From contig CAWIKW010000005.1 of assembly GCA_963836785.1 (NCBI GenBank), forward strand, positions 1 to 64,000: 64,000 nucleotides of DNA, written 5' to 3'. This document shows, in pieces, positions 34,946 to 43,497 of this stretch. Made by a program: the position numbers and the translations under genes. This DNA is from DASQPR01 sp963836785 (GTDB taxonomy: Bacteria; Actinomycetota; Actinomycetes; Mycobacteriales; Micromonosporaceae). Position 1 is the stretch's first letter. Every line of letters begins with the position of its first letter. The notes beneath the pieces are model-generated. The model was not told the DNA's origin. It searched no databases and saw nothing but the letters and a program-made list of their open reading frames with translations.

Positions 34946-35215
34946 GGCAAGGCGATTCGGTTCGGACGGGCCGCGGCGGAAGGCGCGGCCGTGGTGGTCG
35001 CGGCACGTGGTGCGGCGGCCGGCGATAGCGTCGTGGCGGAGATCGTGAGCCGCGGCGGCCGGGCGATTTTCAGGCGACCGACGTAACCGTCGAGGAGGAC
35101 ATCGCGCGTGGCCAGCGCAGACGAAATCGCCGCCTACGTCGCCTATTGGTTAAGCGACGAGGCGGCGTTCGTAACCGGTGCCGCGCTGGCGATCGACGGT
35201 GAGGCAACGGCCTGA
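34946..35215 (+). pseudogene. SDR gene relic with a large internal deletion
   Basis: On the plus strand, codons from 34946 read GKAIRFGRAAAEGAAVVV and SVVAEIVSRGGRAIF, the first third of an SDR. After a one-base shift the frame continues ATDVTVEEDIAR (about 35069-35108). From 35105, in another frame, it reads RVASADEIAAYVAYWLSDEA then FVTGAALAIDGEATA and a stop at 35213, the classic SDR C-terminus. The middle, including the catalytic Ser-Tyr-Lys region, is missing. The relic lies in the 442-bp gap before the dioxygenase gene. Confidence 0.8.
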
Positions 35216-35281
35216 CAGGACGCGGCGCCGTCGGGTGATGGCGCCACGGCGTGCCAACTCGCTCGGTCGGACTGCCTCAGA

Positions 35282-36187
35282 TCACGGGATCAGCGGCGGG
35301 TACGACGGGTCGAAGAGGTTGTTGTCCTTCAGGTAGCCGTACACCGGCGTCGTGTCGGGGTAGTGGCCCCACTGGTGGTCGCCCTTGATCTGGCCGGGGA
35401 CGGCTAGCTGCGCTCCGAGCAATTGGCGCTGCACCGGCGTGAACTCGGCGAACTGTTCGCTCGCGAGGAGCGCGTCATTTTCGTCGCGGCCGTACGACCA
35501 GCGGTGCGAGTACGCGAAGAACATGCCCTTGCGCGTGATGTCGGAGTAGTTGTTCGTCCGGGTGTGCCACAACCGGCGGTCGAAGAACACCACGTCGCCC
35601 GGGCTCGCACAGACCTCGATCGAGCCCTCGGGTTCGGGCCAGACGACATCGCGGCGCGGTGGTCCATCGATCCGATTGACCAGATGACTGCCCGGCACGA
35701 CCTTGAAGTTGCCCCGACCCGTCTCCGAGACGTCGGAGAGCCAGTACGCGAGCTTGACCGAGAGCCGCGGACGTGGGTTAGTTTCCAGCTCGCGGTTCTG
35801 GCGGCCGCCGTCCTGATGCCACTCGAAGAGGTACGGCTTCGGGGTCACGATCTTCGGATGAACGTCCAAATGGGAGTGATAGATGTGGATGTTCCAGCCG
35901 AGCACTGACCAGATGAACGGGAATGTGGCCGGATGGTCGATGAGGTTGACCGACGCCGGGCAGTTCGCCACCGCGCCGAGGGTGTGCATCGAGGCGCCGG
36001 GGGCGGTCTTGCCGGCGGTCACCTGCGCCTCGTAGACCTCGTCCAATGCATTCGTGTAGTAGGCGACTTCGTCGGGGGTGAGCGCACCCTTGATCACGAG
36101 GTAACCGTCGCGCTCGAATTGCTCGCGCAAGTCGGCCGATGGGGCGCTGATGCTGGTTTGGGTAGCGGTCGGTGCAGTTATGGTCAT
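35282..36187 (-). CDS. Phytanoyl-CoA dioxygenase family enzyme
   Basis: A 301-residue Fe(II)/2-oxoglutarate oxygenase. The iron triad is the His and Asp of FEWHQDGG and the His of DRRLWHTRTNNYS; the Arg after it (TRKGMFFAYSHRW) fits 2-oxoglutarate binding. The N-terminus has the usual FERDGYLVIKGALTPDEV. It hydroxylates a small molecule, possibly a natural product or amino-acid derivative; the substrate is unknown. The ATG at 36187 is the first in frame. It stands next to the surface-polysaccharide locus, but a role there is not shown. Confidence 0.9.
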   Translation of the reverse strand: MTITAPTATQTSISAPSADLREQFERDGYLVIKGALTPDEVAYYTNALDEVYEAQVTAGKTAPGASMHTLGAVANCPASVNLIDHPATFPFIWSVLGWNIHIYHSHLDVHPKIVTPKPYLFEWHQDGGRQNRELETNPRPRLSVKLAYWLSDVSETGRGNFKVVPGSHLVNRIDGPPRRDVVWPEPEGSIEVCASPGDVVFFDRRLWHTRTNNYSDITRKGMFFAYSHRWSYGRDENDALLASEQFAEFTPVQRQLLGAQLAVPGQIKGDHQWGHYPDTTPVYGYLKDNNLFDPSYPPLIP

Positions 36188-36571
36188 CGGAAACCCCTGA
36201 TTGGGTGTCTGGGCTGGTTAGCGCTCTTCGCGACAATATTCGATTAGCGGGCACTAAGCGTGAAAAGTCGCATTTATGAGGGAGCGAAACCGGTCTAGCG
36301 GCCTGCGGACCGGAGGTAGCTTCGCCAACGTCGTTAGTCGGCCGCAAAAACGCTAACGGCGGACGCTCGACGGTGGCTCAACTCTTGAGCTGCGGATTCA
36401 CAACGTAAAGATGCGGTCTGTCGTCCGCTCGGTTGCCGTCTGTCGGGTTGCTGACAGAAATCGAGGAGATTTGTGGCCGAGATAGCGTTTTGCGCACGAC
36501 CGAAGGTCGGACCGACGGTCGCGGCTCCGAAGTCGCCAGCTCGCTCAGAGCGCCATCGCTTGACTGATGCG
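36188..36571. other. Less GC-rich intergenic region upstream of the dioxygenase
   Basis: This stretch of 384 bases is visibly richer in A/T than its surroundings. It contains CGTTAG/CTAACG inverted arms around 36330-36360 and probably the dioxygenase promoter. A plus-strand GTG at 36473 with GAGGAG upstream opens a 738-codon frame, but that frame is the mirror of the teichoic-acid gene. Confidence 0.45.
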
Positions 36572-38656
36572 CTATCGCTCGATCGTGTCGTTGAACGAGA
36601 TGATGTCCCGGCCGCCTTGGTCCGGTTCCGGCTCGAACTCGCTGTGGTCCCAGTCGGGTCGGGGCGCCCTGTCCACCGCGGCGATCACGCGGTCGACCGC
36701 CGCCCGGAACCGTTCGAAGGGCAACTGGTCGTCGGCACCCAGCAAGTGCTCCTTGAGCTTGCGGCGCTGCTCGACCAGACGGTCCGAGCCGGCGCCGACG
36801 CTCGTCATGACCTCGGACAACGCGGCGCAGTCGGGATCGAGCAGTTCCGCGGCGGTCGCCGTTGGGTAGCGGTTGCGAAACACGTCATGGTCCAGCGCGG
36901 CCGAGTTGGTCACGACGTACGGCTTCTCGCTGTAGAGATAGTCGGCGACCACACTGGAAATGTCGGTGACGAGCAGGTCGGTGTGGTTGAAGCAGTCGAA
37001 GAGCGTCGGCAGTGCGTCGGTCACCACGCGGTGCGTCCACTCCGGGCGCGACGCCCAGTACATCGTCGTCCATTGCTCGGTGAGTTCATTGGCCCGCTGT
37101 ACGCCATCGACATGGGTACCGGCCGAGTCGCGGGCGATCGTCGCCTCGTCGGCGTCCGAGTCGCCGGTAACGGCGACGATCGCCGCCCGTACGGACGCGA
37201 GCTGTGCATCGGCGGTCGCGTTGTTTCCGGCGCTGGCAGCGGGGCTGCCGTTGACTGTTCCGTCGGCCACCGGCATCGTCGAGCGACGGGCCGCCCGCGC
37301 CGCGTTGGCCTTGTCGATCATGGCGATGATCGCTTCGTTTTCCGCCGATGCCTTGTCCGATCGCCGGCCGGTCAACGGATGCGGTTTGTAAATCAGGCGC
37401 ACCGAGTCGGGGTGGTCGAGAATGGTCGCGACGATCGCCCGACCCATCGTGATGAGCGACGTGTTGAGCGGGTCGTCGGTCCAGCCTTCCCAGGTCGGGG
37501 CATACAGAACGGTGATCGGCTCGTCGGTCTTGCGCGGGCCGCGCTCGATCGGTGCCAGCTGCGGCCGGCCGACCTCGAACACGTCCCGGTCGTCGACGCC
37601 GATCATGGCTCGGGCGAAGCGCTCGCGACCGGCCGGTCCGGCCACCCAGACCTCGTCGTACACCTTGCAGAACGGGTTGATGCTCGCGACCTTGTCGCTG
37701 TCACCGTGCCCGATGAACACGTGGGCCATGCCCGGCAGGCGCAGGAAGTGGATGTTCTTGCCGGTGTTGGCGGCGTAGAGCGCAACCCGAACGGTCGGCA
37801 TGTCGAGGTCCATCAGATCGACGGCGCCGGGCACGCAGAGAACCGGCAGCGAGGTGGGGGCGAGATCGTCGAGGACCGCCCGCTCGCGCAGGATGATCAG
37901 CACGCGCTGGTCCAGCTGAGCGGCCACCTCGAGCCACATATTGATCTGGTACGTCGAGGTGCGGCCGCCACTGAAGTAAATGGCGACCTCGGGGGCGTAC
38001 GCGGCGATCTGGTCCTTGACGACAGACGCGACCCTGCTCCGGCTCGGCATCCGGCGCGCCGCGAGCGCGTGGGTGCCGGCCACCGCGACGATGCCGACGC
38101 CGACCGCGGCGCCCACCAGCGCGCCGACCACGATCGGCACCGCGGAGTCGGTCGCCGCCGAGACGATCACGCCGATCAGCGGCGCCACCGCCAGGTAGGA
38201 CATCGTCTGCGCATCGATCCGCTCGACCGGCCCGACCGTGCGGTCCGGTATGCGCAGCGCAGAGATGTCCAGGTTGCGGGCGACGATGTGCATCCGGCGG
38301 CGGGCCGGCACCACGATGCCGATCAGTTCCTTACTGGCGCGGGCCGCCTCGATGGCGAACATGAACGACGCGACGAGCACGATGTCGACCGTGCGATGGA
38401 ACGCGACCGCGGTAAGGAGCACGATTCCGAAACTTCGCGCCGCACCACGAACCGCCCGACCGGCGTCGGCGAGCCGCAGGACGCCGTACGCGAGCGGGGC
38501 GCGGCGGGTGAACAACGCCTCGACGGGGAAGGTCGCGAGCCCGAGGATCGCGAATGCCCATCGCCAGTCGAACGCCGCCGCCAGCAGGGCCGCCGGGTAC
38601 ACGAGCAGGGTGACACCGTAGACCGATTGACGAGACCGATTGCCGATCCGTGGCAT
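36572..38656 (-). CDS. CDP-glycerol/ribitol glycerophosphotransferase family (TagF/TagB-like)
   Basis: A 694-residue protein. The first 200 residues hold several membrane helices (YGVTLLVYPAALLAAAF, FGIVLLTAVAFH, MSYLAVAPLIGVIVSA, VVGALVGAAVGVGIVAVAG). From about 230 on it has the TagF/TagB polymerase fold: EVAIYFSGGRTSTYQINMW, FIGHGDSDK (His-Gly region), VLYAPTWEGW, IYKPHPLTG and the closing DLLVTDISSVVADYLYSEKP. The enzyme adds polyol-phosphate units from CDP-glycerol or CDP-ribitol to a teichoic-acid-like chain. A 70-residue Ala/Thr-rich insertion precedes the last part. The ATG at 38656 is preferred to the TTG just before. Its neighbour makes the CDP-polyol. Confidence 0.9.
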   Translation of the reverse strand: MPRIGNRSRQSVYGVTLLVYPAALLAAAFDWRWAFAILGLATFPVEALFTRRAPLAYGVLRLADAGRAVRGAARSFGIVLLTAVAFHRTVDIVLVASFMFAIEAARASKELIGIVVPARRRMHIVARNLDISALRIPDRTVGPVERIDAQTMSYLAVAPLIGVIVSAATDSAVPIVVGALVGAAVGVGIVAVAGTHALAARRMPSRSRVASVVKDQIAAYAPEVAIYFSGGRTSTYQINMWLEVAAQLDQRVLIILRERAVLDDLAPTSLPVLCVPGAVDLMDLDMPTVRVALYAANTGKNIHFLRLPGMAHVFIGHGDSDKVASINPFCKVYDEVWVAGPAGRERFARAMIGVDDRDVFEVGRPQLAPIERGPRKTDEPITVLYAPTWEGWTDDPLNTSLITMGRAIVATILDHPDSVRLIYKPHPLTGRRSDKASAENEAIIAMIDKANAARAARRSTMPVADGTVNGSPAASAGNNATADAQLASVRAAIVAVTGDSDADEATIARDSAGTHVDGVQRANELTEQWTTMYWASRPEWTHRVVTDALPTLFDCFNHTDLLVTDISSVVADYLYSEKPYVVTNSAALDHDVFRNRYPTATAAELLDPDCAALSEVMTSVGAGSDRLVEQRRKLKEHLLGADDQLPFERFRAAVDRVIAAVDRAPRPDWDHSEFEPEPDQGGRDIISFNDTIER

Positions 38657-38704
38657 CAACGCGAGCCCTTCACGTCAGTGGTGTGGTAGCGGAGGTGGAT
38701 TGGT

Positions 38705-40144
38705 TTATGCGCGCACGACGGCGTTCGGTGCGGTTTCCTGCCGGCGGATGTCGAAGACGTGGCCGGTCAGGCCGGACACCAGCACATCGAGCGATGCGTG
38801 CGCGACGGCCTCCGACGACAGCAGCGACGAGGACGGCTCGTCGCCGAACGCGCGCGTTCGCATGGGTGTGCCGGTGCGCTCGGGGTTCATGCAGTTGACC
38901 CGTACGCCCATCGGCGACCACTCGTCGGCCAGCGCCTGGACCAGATTGACGACGGCGGCCTTGCACGCCGAATACAGCGCATAGTTTGCCCGGCCACGGG
39001 TGTACGAACTGGATGTGTAGAGCAGCAACTGGCCCTTGGTCCGGGCCAGGTAGTCGACGCTGGCCTGGGCGATGTTGACCGGCGCCAAGAAGTTCACCCC
39101 GATGGCCTCGTCCACGTTCTCCGGCGGAGCATCGGCCAGCGGCCCGGTGTGCAGGATGCCGGCCGTCACCACGACATAGTCGACGCGGCCGGTCTGCCGG
39201 TACGCCTCGGCCAGCGCGGCCCGTACGTGCTCGGGATCCTCGACGTGCGTGCCGGTCTGGGTGCGGCTGAACGAGAGCACATCCGCCCCGAACGACGTGG
39301 CCAACGCGACGAGATCGGCGCCGATGCCCGAGCCGCCACCGAACACCACCATCGTGCGACCACGCAATTCGTCGGCGTACTCATGGTCGGACCGAGGCGC
39401 CGGAGCCGACTGCGTCGCGAGCTGGAACAGTTTGTCGACGATGAATACGTCCACCGGGTGGGTGATCTTCATGTTGTCCGAGCTGCCCTCGATCACCTTG
39501 ATCGGAACGTCGGGCAGGTAACGGTGGACCACGCCGCAGTCATCGGTGGCGACGAAATCAGGATCGTCGCGGGCCAATTCGTAGGCCCGACGGATGGTGC
39601 TGAGGTGAAAGCCCTGTGGTGTCTGGCCCAGTCGCAGCGACGCCCGCGGCGGTATCGCGCTGATGGTGTCGTCGCCATCGACCGCGATGATGGTGTCCGG
39701 CGATGGGATCGCGACATCGACGGCGGCGTGGAGTCGCAGAGCATTGACGCACTCCCGGACGATGCGGTGGCTCAGCAGCGGGCGCACCGCATCGTGGAAC
39801 AAGACCTTGCACTCGCTGTGCTGGATCGCGTCGAGGGCGATCTGGGTCGTTTCGGCGCGCGTGCCGCCGCCCGCGAGCACCGCGGAGATCTTTGTGAATC
39901 GGCCGGTCTGCAGCAGGTCCTCGGCCTCGCGTTCGTAGCCGGCGGCCATGAGGACCAGGATCTCGTCGACGTCGGGGGCTGCGTCGAGGATGGCCACGGT
40001 GTGCTCGAGGACCGTCTTCCCAGCGATCTTGACCAATTGCTTCGGGATATCGAGGCCGAGCCGACTGCCCGTGCCACCGGCGAGCACCACCGCTACCGTC
40101 GGCAGGGCGGACGCGTCGGGGCGGTCACTGGGGTCGGCAAGCAT
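38705..40144 (-). CDS. Bifunctional CDP-ribitol synthase (TarI-TarJ-type fusion)
   Basis: A 479-residue two-domain enzyme. Residues 15-235 are an IspD/TarI cytidylyltransferase: LAGGTGSRLGLDIPKQ (CTP loop), FHDAVRPLLSH, TPQGFH and KITHPVD. Residues 265-479 are an SDR reductase: VVFGGGSGIGAD, VVTAGILHTG, YTSSSYTRG and the YALYSACK Tyr-Lys pair. Together they match fused ribulose-5-phosphate reductase/CDP-ribitol pyrophosphorylase enzymes such as Haemophilus Bcs1/Acs1. The product would feed the TagF-like polymerase 48 bp downstream. The ATG at 40144 follows GGAGACACG. Confidence 0.9.
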   Translation of the reverse strand: MLADPSDRPDASALPTVAVVLAGGTGSRLGLDIPKQLVKIAGKTVLEHTVAILDAAPDVDEILVLMAAGYEREAEDLLQTGRFTKISAVLAGGGTRAETTQIALDAIQHSECKVLFHDAVRPLLSHRIVRECVNALRLHAAVDVAIPSPDTIIAVDGDDTISAIPPRASLRLGQTPQGFHLSTIRRAYELARDDPDFVATDDCGVVHRYLPDVPIKVIEGSSDNMKITHPVDVFIVDKLFQLATQSAPAPRSDHEYADELRGRTMVVFGGGSGIGADLVALATSFGADVLSFSRTQTGTHVEDPEHVRAALAEAYRQTGRVDYVVVTAGILHTGPLADAPPENVDEAIGVNFLAPVNIAQASVDYLARTKGQLLLYTSSSYTRGRANYALYSACKAAVVNLVQALADEWSPMGVRVNCMNPERTGTPMRTRAFGDEPSSSLLSSEAVAHASLDVLVSGLTGHVFDIRRQETAPNAVVRA

Positions 40145-40491
40145 GTCGTGTCTCCATACGCTGCGTAACGGTCGGGCACAGTCCCGCGCGAACCGCGGGA
40201 GTCTAGCTGGCGGTGGTTCACCGCCGGCGATCGCGCCGCCGGCACGGTTCCATCGTGGCGACGCGACGCTACGACCGCAGGATTACGGCGCGATATCCGA
40301 CCGGTGGCACGCGTTCGCTGAACGCCGGGATTCGCTCGGGTGAACGGTGGCGCCAACGGCCCGGTCGATTGTTCATCATTGCGAATCATCTTATTCACTC
40401 GGCCCGGCGGCGGCGGCCAACCATCTGAACCTTCGTTTTCTCCGTTGCATAGCGTGGTCTGTCTGCTGCTCATCGTGGCTTGTTCCCTGCG
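40145..40491. other. Divergent control region of the polysaccharide locus
   Basis: This region separates the CDP-ribitol gene (minus) from rmlA (plus). Its central part (about 40370-40500) is clearly richer in A/T than its surroundings. There is no credible ORF, and promoters for both directions must lie here. Confidence 0.55.
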
Positions 40492-40497
40492 TATAGT
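40492..40497 (+). promoter_or_regulatory. -10 element of rmlA (leaderless type)
   Basis: TATAGT ends 7 bases before the rmlA ATG, which would place the transcript start at or next to the A of the ATG. No Shine-Dalgarno is present, which fits a leaderless mRNA. Confidence 0.55.
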
Positions 40498-40504
40498 GCT
40501 CGGC

Positions 40505-41572
40505 ATGAGGGCACTGGTACTCTCCGGCGGCTCGGGAACACGGCTGCGTCCGATCACCCACACCTCGGCCAAGCAGCTTGTGCCGGTGGCCAACAAGCCG
40601 GTGCTCTTCTATGGGCTCGAGGCGATCGCCGCGGCCGGGATCACCGACGTCGGCATCGTGGTCGGGGACACGGCGGAGGAGATCCAGGCGGCCGTCGGCG
40701 ACGGTTCGATGTTCGGGCTCGCCGTCACGTACATCCCCCAGGACCAGCCGCTCGGGCTTGCGCACGCGGTGTTGATCTCGCGCGACTTCCTGGGCGAGGA
40801 CGACTTCGTCATGTATTTGGGCGACAACTTCATCGTGGGCGGGATCAAGGCGCTCGTGGATGAATTCCGGACGTCCCGGCCGGCCGCCCAGATCCTGCTC
40901 ACCCGGGTGCCGAACCCGGCCGACTTCGGTGTCGCCGAGTTGGATGCCACGGGACAGGTCGTGTCGCTGGAGGAAAAGCCTCCGGCGCCCAAGAGCGACC
41001 TCGCGCTCGTCGGCGTCTATCTCTTCACCCCGGCGGTGCACGAAGCAGTACGCAAGATCCAGCCGTCGAACCGAGGGGAGCTCGAGATCACCCACGCGAT
41101 CCAATGGCTGATCGACGAGCGGCTCGATGTCCGCTCCACCCGGATCACCGGCTACTGGAAGGACACCGGCAATGTCGCCGACATGCTGGAGGTCAATCGA
41201 TCCGTGCTCGAGCTGGTCGACGCGTCCATCGAGGGCACCGTCGACGCCAAAACCGAGATCATTGGGCGGGTACGGATTGAGCCGGGTGCCCGGGTGACCG
41301 GCTCCCGCATCGTCGGCCCGGTCATCATCGGTCGGGACTGCGTCATCGCGGATTCGTATATCGGGCCATTCACCTCGGTCTCGGAGCATTGCCGGATCGA
41401 GCGCAGCGAGATCGAATTCTCGATCGTGTTGCGCGACTCGTCGATCACCGGTGTACGCCGGATCGAGGCGTCCCTCATTGGCCGCAACGTTGTCGTTACC
41501 CCGGCGCCGGCGGTCCCGGCCGCGCATCGCCTGGTACTCGGCGACCACAGCAAGGTGCAGATTTCCTCATGA
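40505..41572 (+). CDS. rmlA: Glucose-1-phosphate thymidylyltransferase (long form)
   Basis: A 355-residue nucleotidyltransferase: LSGGSGTRLRPITHTSAKQL (split here by the signature loop), the YLGDNFI metal site, ALVGVYLF and YWKDTGN. The last 115 residues are a left-handed beta-helix of hexapeptide-like repeats (IIGRVRIEPGARVTGSRI and VIIGRDCVIADSYIGP), so this is the long RmlA class. It makes dTDP-glucose. The conserved start is the ATG at 40505; the upstream in-frame extension is noncoding. It is coupled to rmlB by an ATGA overlap. Confidence 0.95.
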   Translation: MRALVLSGGSGTRLRPITHTSAKQLVPVANKPVLFYGLEAIAAAGITDVGIVVGDTAEEIQAAVGDGSMFGLAVTYIPQDQPLGLAHAVLISRDFLGEDDFVMYLGDNFIVGGIKALVDEFRTSRPAAQILLTRVPNPADFGVAELDATGQVVSLEEKPPAPKSDLALVGVYLFTPAVHEAVRKIQPSNRGELEITHAIQWLIDERLDVRSTRITGYWKDTGNVADMLEVNRSVLELVDASIEGTVDAKTEIIGRVRIEPGARVTGSRIVGPVIIGRDCVIADSYIGPFTSVSEHCRIERSEIEFSIVLRDSSITGVRRIEASLIGRNVVVTPAPAVPAAHRLVLGDHSKVQISS

Positions 41573-42573
41573 CGTCAAAGCGAATCCTGGTGACGGGGGG
41601 CGCCGGATTCATCGGCTCCCACTATGTGCGCACGCTGCTCGGCGCGCACGCGCCGGCCGAAGCCGCGCCGGACGTGTCGATCACGGTGCTCGACAAGCTC
41701 ACCTACGCCGGCAATCCGGCCAACCTCGACCCGGTCCGCGGCAGCGATCGATTCGACTTCGTGCACGGCGATATCTGCGACGCGCAGCTGGTCGATCGTC
41801 TCGTCGCGACGCACGACGAGGTCGTGCACTTCGCGGCGGAGTCCCACGTCGACCGCTCGATCCGCGGCGCGGACGAGTTCATCCAGACCAACGTCGTCGG
41901 GACGCAGACGCTGCTCGAGGCGGCTCTGCGCCACGGACTCGGCACGTTCGTTCACATCTCGACCGACGAGGTCTACGGCTCGATCGCCGACGGCTCGTGG
42001 CCGGAGACCGATCCGCTGCGGCCGAATTCGCCGTACTCGGCGGCGAAGGCGAGCAGCGACCTCATTGCGCTGGCCTACCACCGTACGCACGGCCTCGACG
42101 TACGGGTGACGCGCTGCTCCAACAACTACGGCCACCACCACTTCCCGGAGAAGGTCATCCCGCTGTTCATCACGAACCTGCTGGACGGCCGCACCGTGCC
42201 GCTCTACGGCGACGGGCTCAACGTCCGGGATTGGCTACACATCGACGACCACATCCAGGGGATCGAGCTCGTCCGCCGGGGCGGTCGGGCCGGCGAGATC
42301 TACAACATCGGCGGCGGCACGGAGCTGACCAATCACGAGCTGACCGACCAGCTGCTCGCGGCCTGCGGCGCCGACTGGGACAGCGTCGTCTACGTCGACG
42401 ATCGCAAGGGTCACGACCGGCGTTACTCCGTGGACTGTACGAAGATCCGTACCGAACTCGGCTACGCGCCCCGGACATCGTTCGAGGCGGGGCTGGCCGA
42501 GACGGTTGCGTGGTATCGCGACAACCGCTCATGGTGGGAGCCGCTGAAGGCCCGAGCGGCACTGGTCGGATGA
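41569..42573 (+). CDS. rmlB: dTDP-glucose 4,6-dehydratase
   Basis: A 334-residue extended SDR. GGAGFIGSHY cofactor loop, AAESHVDRSI, the catalytic STDEVYG, YSAAK Tyr-Lys pair, and SNNYGHHHFPEKVIPLF substrate loop with NVRDWLHIDDH. It converts dTDP-glucose to the 4-keto-6-deoxy intermediate. Both ends overlap neighbours (ATGA with rmlA and with rmlD), so rmlA-rmlB-rmlD is one tightly coupled operon. Confidence 0.96.
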   Translation: MTSKRILVTGGAGFIGSHYVRTLLGAHAPAEAAPDVSITVLDKLTYAGNPANLDPVRGSDRFDFVHGDICDAQLVDRLVATHDEVVHFAAESHVDRSIRGADEFIQTNVVGTQTLLEAALRHGLGTFVHISTDEVYGSIADGSWPETDPLRPNSPYSAAKASSDLIALAYHRTHGLDVRVTRCSNNYGHHHFPEKVIPLFITNLLDGRTVPLYGDGLNVRDWLHIDDHIQGIELVRRGGRAGEIYNIGGGTELTNHELTDQLLAACGADWDSVVYVDDRKGHDRRYSVDCTKIRTELGYAPRTSFEAGLAETVAWYRDNRSWWEPLKARAALVG

Positions 42574-43463
42574 TCGCCACGCGCCCCATCTGGCTCGTTA
42601 CCGGAGCCGGCGGCATGCTCGGTCAGGACGTGCTGGCCCATCTGGCGGCGACCGGCGACGATGCGGTCGGGCTCGACCGGCGGTCCCTGGACATCACGGA
42701 TCCGACCCTCGTACGGGCGGCCGTGCGCCAGCACCGTCCGGACGTCGTCGTCAACTGCGCGGCCTGGACCGCCGTCGACGACGCCGAGGAGCACGAGCTG
42801 GAAGCCTTACAGATCAACGGCGACGGCGCCCGCAACCTGGCCGAAGCCTGCGCCCGCGCGGGCGCGTCGATGCTGCACGTCTCGACCGACTACGTGTTCG
42901 CGGGCAACGCCACGGTTCCGTACGGCGAGGACGAGCCGACCGATCCGGTCAACGCGTACGGCCGCACCAAGTTGGCCGGTGAAACGGCGGTCCGCGCGAC
43001 GCTACCGGACACGGGTTACGTGATCCGGACCGCTTGGCTCTACGGCGCCGGCGGACCGAACTTCGTCCGTACGATGATCGCGTTGGAACGGACGAAGGAA
43101 ACCGTTGACGTGGTGGACGACCAGCGCGGCCAGCCGACGTGGACCGGCGATCTCGCCGCCCACCTCGTACGGCTGGGCCGGGCCGCCGTCTCCGGTGCCG
43201 CGCCGGCTGGCGTCTATCACGGCACCAGTAGCGGCGAGGCGACCTGGTTCGACCTCGCCCGGGAAACGTTCCGCCTGGTCGGCGCCGATCCCACTCGAGT
43301 CCGGCCGACCACGAGCGCGGCGTACGTCCGGCCGGCGGCCCGCCCGGCGTTCAGCGTTCTCGGCCACGACGGGTGGCGGCGCGCCGGTCTGACGCCGATC
43401 CGGGACTGGCGAGCGGCACTGGCCGACGCGGTCCCCGTGTTGACCGCCGCCGCGCCGCGGTAG
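42570..43463 (+). CDS. rmlD: dTDP-4-dehydrorhamnose reductase
   Basis: A 297-residue SDR. GAGGMLGQDV cofactor loop, VVNCAAWTAVDDAEEH, the HVSTDYVFAGN and YGRTK catalytic motif, and RTAWLYG. It performs the last step to dTDP-L-rhamnose. It is the final gene of the rmlABD operon; the convergent methyltransferase gene ends 34 bp downstream. Confidence 0.95.
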   Translation: MIATRPIWLVTGAGGMLGQDVLAHLAATGDDAVGLDRRSLDITDPTLVRAAVRQHRPDVVVNCAAWTAVDDAEEHELEALQINGDGARNLAEACARAGASMLHVSTDYVFAGNATVPYGEDEPTDPVNAYGRTKLAGETAVRATLPDTGYVIRTAWLYGAGGPNFVRTMIALERTKETVDVVDDQRGQPTWTGDLAAHLVRLGRAAVSGAAPAGVYHGTSSGEATWFDLARETFRLVGADPTRVRPTTSAAYVRPAARPAFSVLGHDGWRRAGLTPIRDWRAALADAVPVLTAAAPR

Positions 43464-43497
43464 CCGCCTCGCTACGCAAGAATCTCGGCCTTTCGCG

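Noticed and set aside
36473..38689. A 738-codon open frame on the plus strand with an apparent ribosome site
   Set aside because: It is the mirror of the TagF-like gene; its residues are Arg/Val/Asp-rich without any fold, and the minus strand shows clear family motifs.
41451..43463. A long single frame appearing to fuse rmlB and rmlD
   Set aside because: Only the last 298 codons are real (rmlD); the first part is an out-of-frame reading of rmlB, which has its own start and stop.
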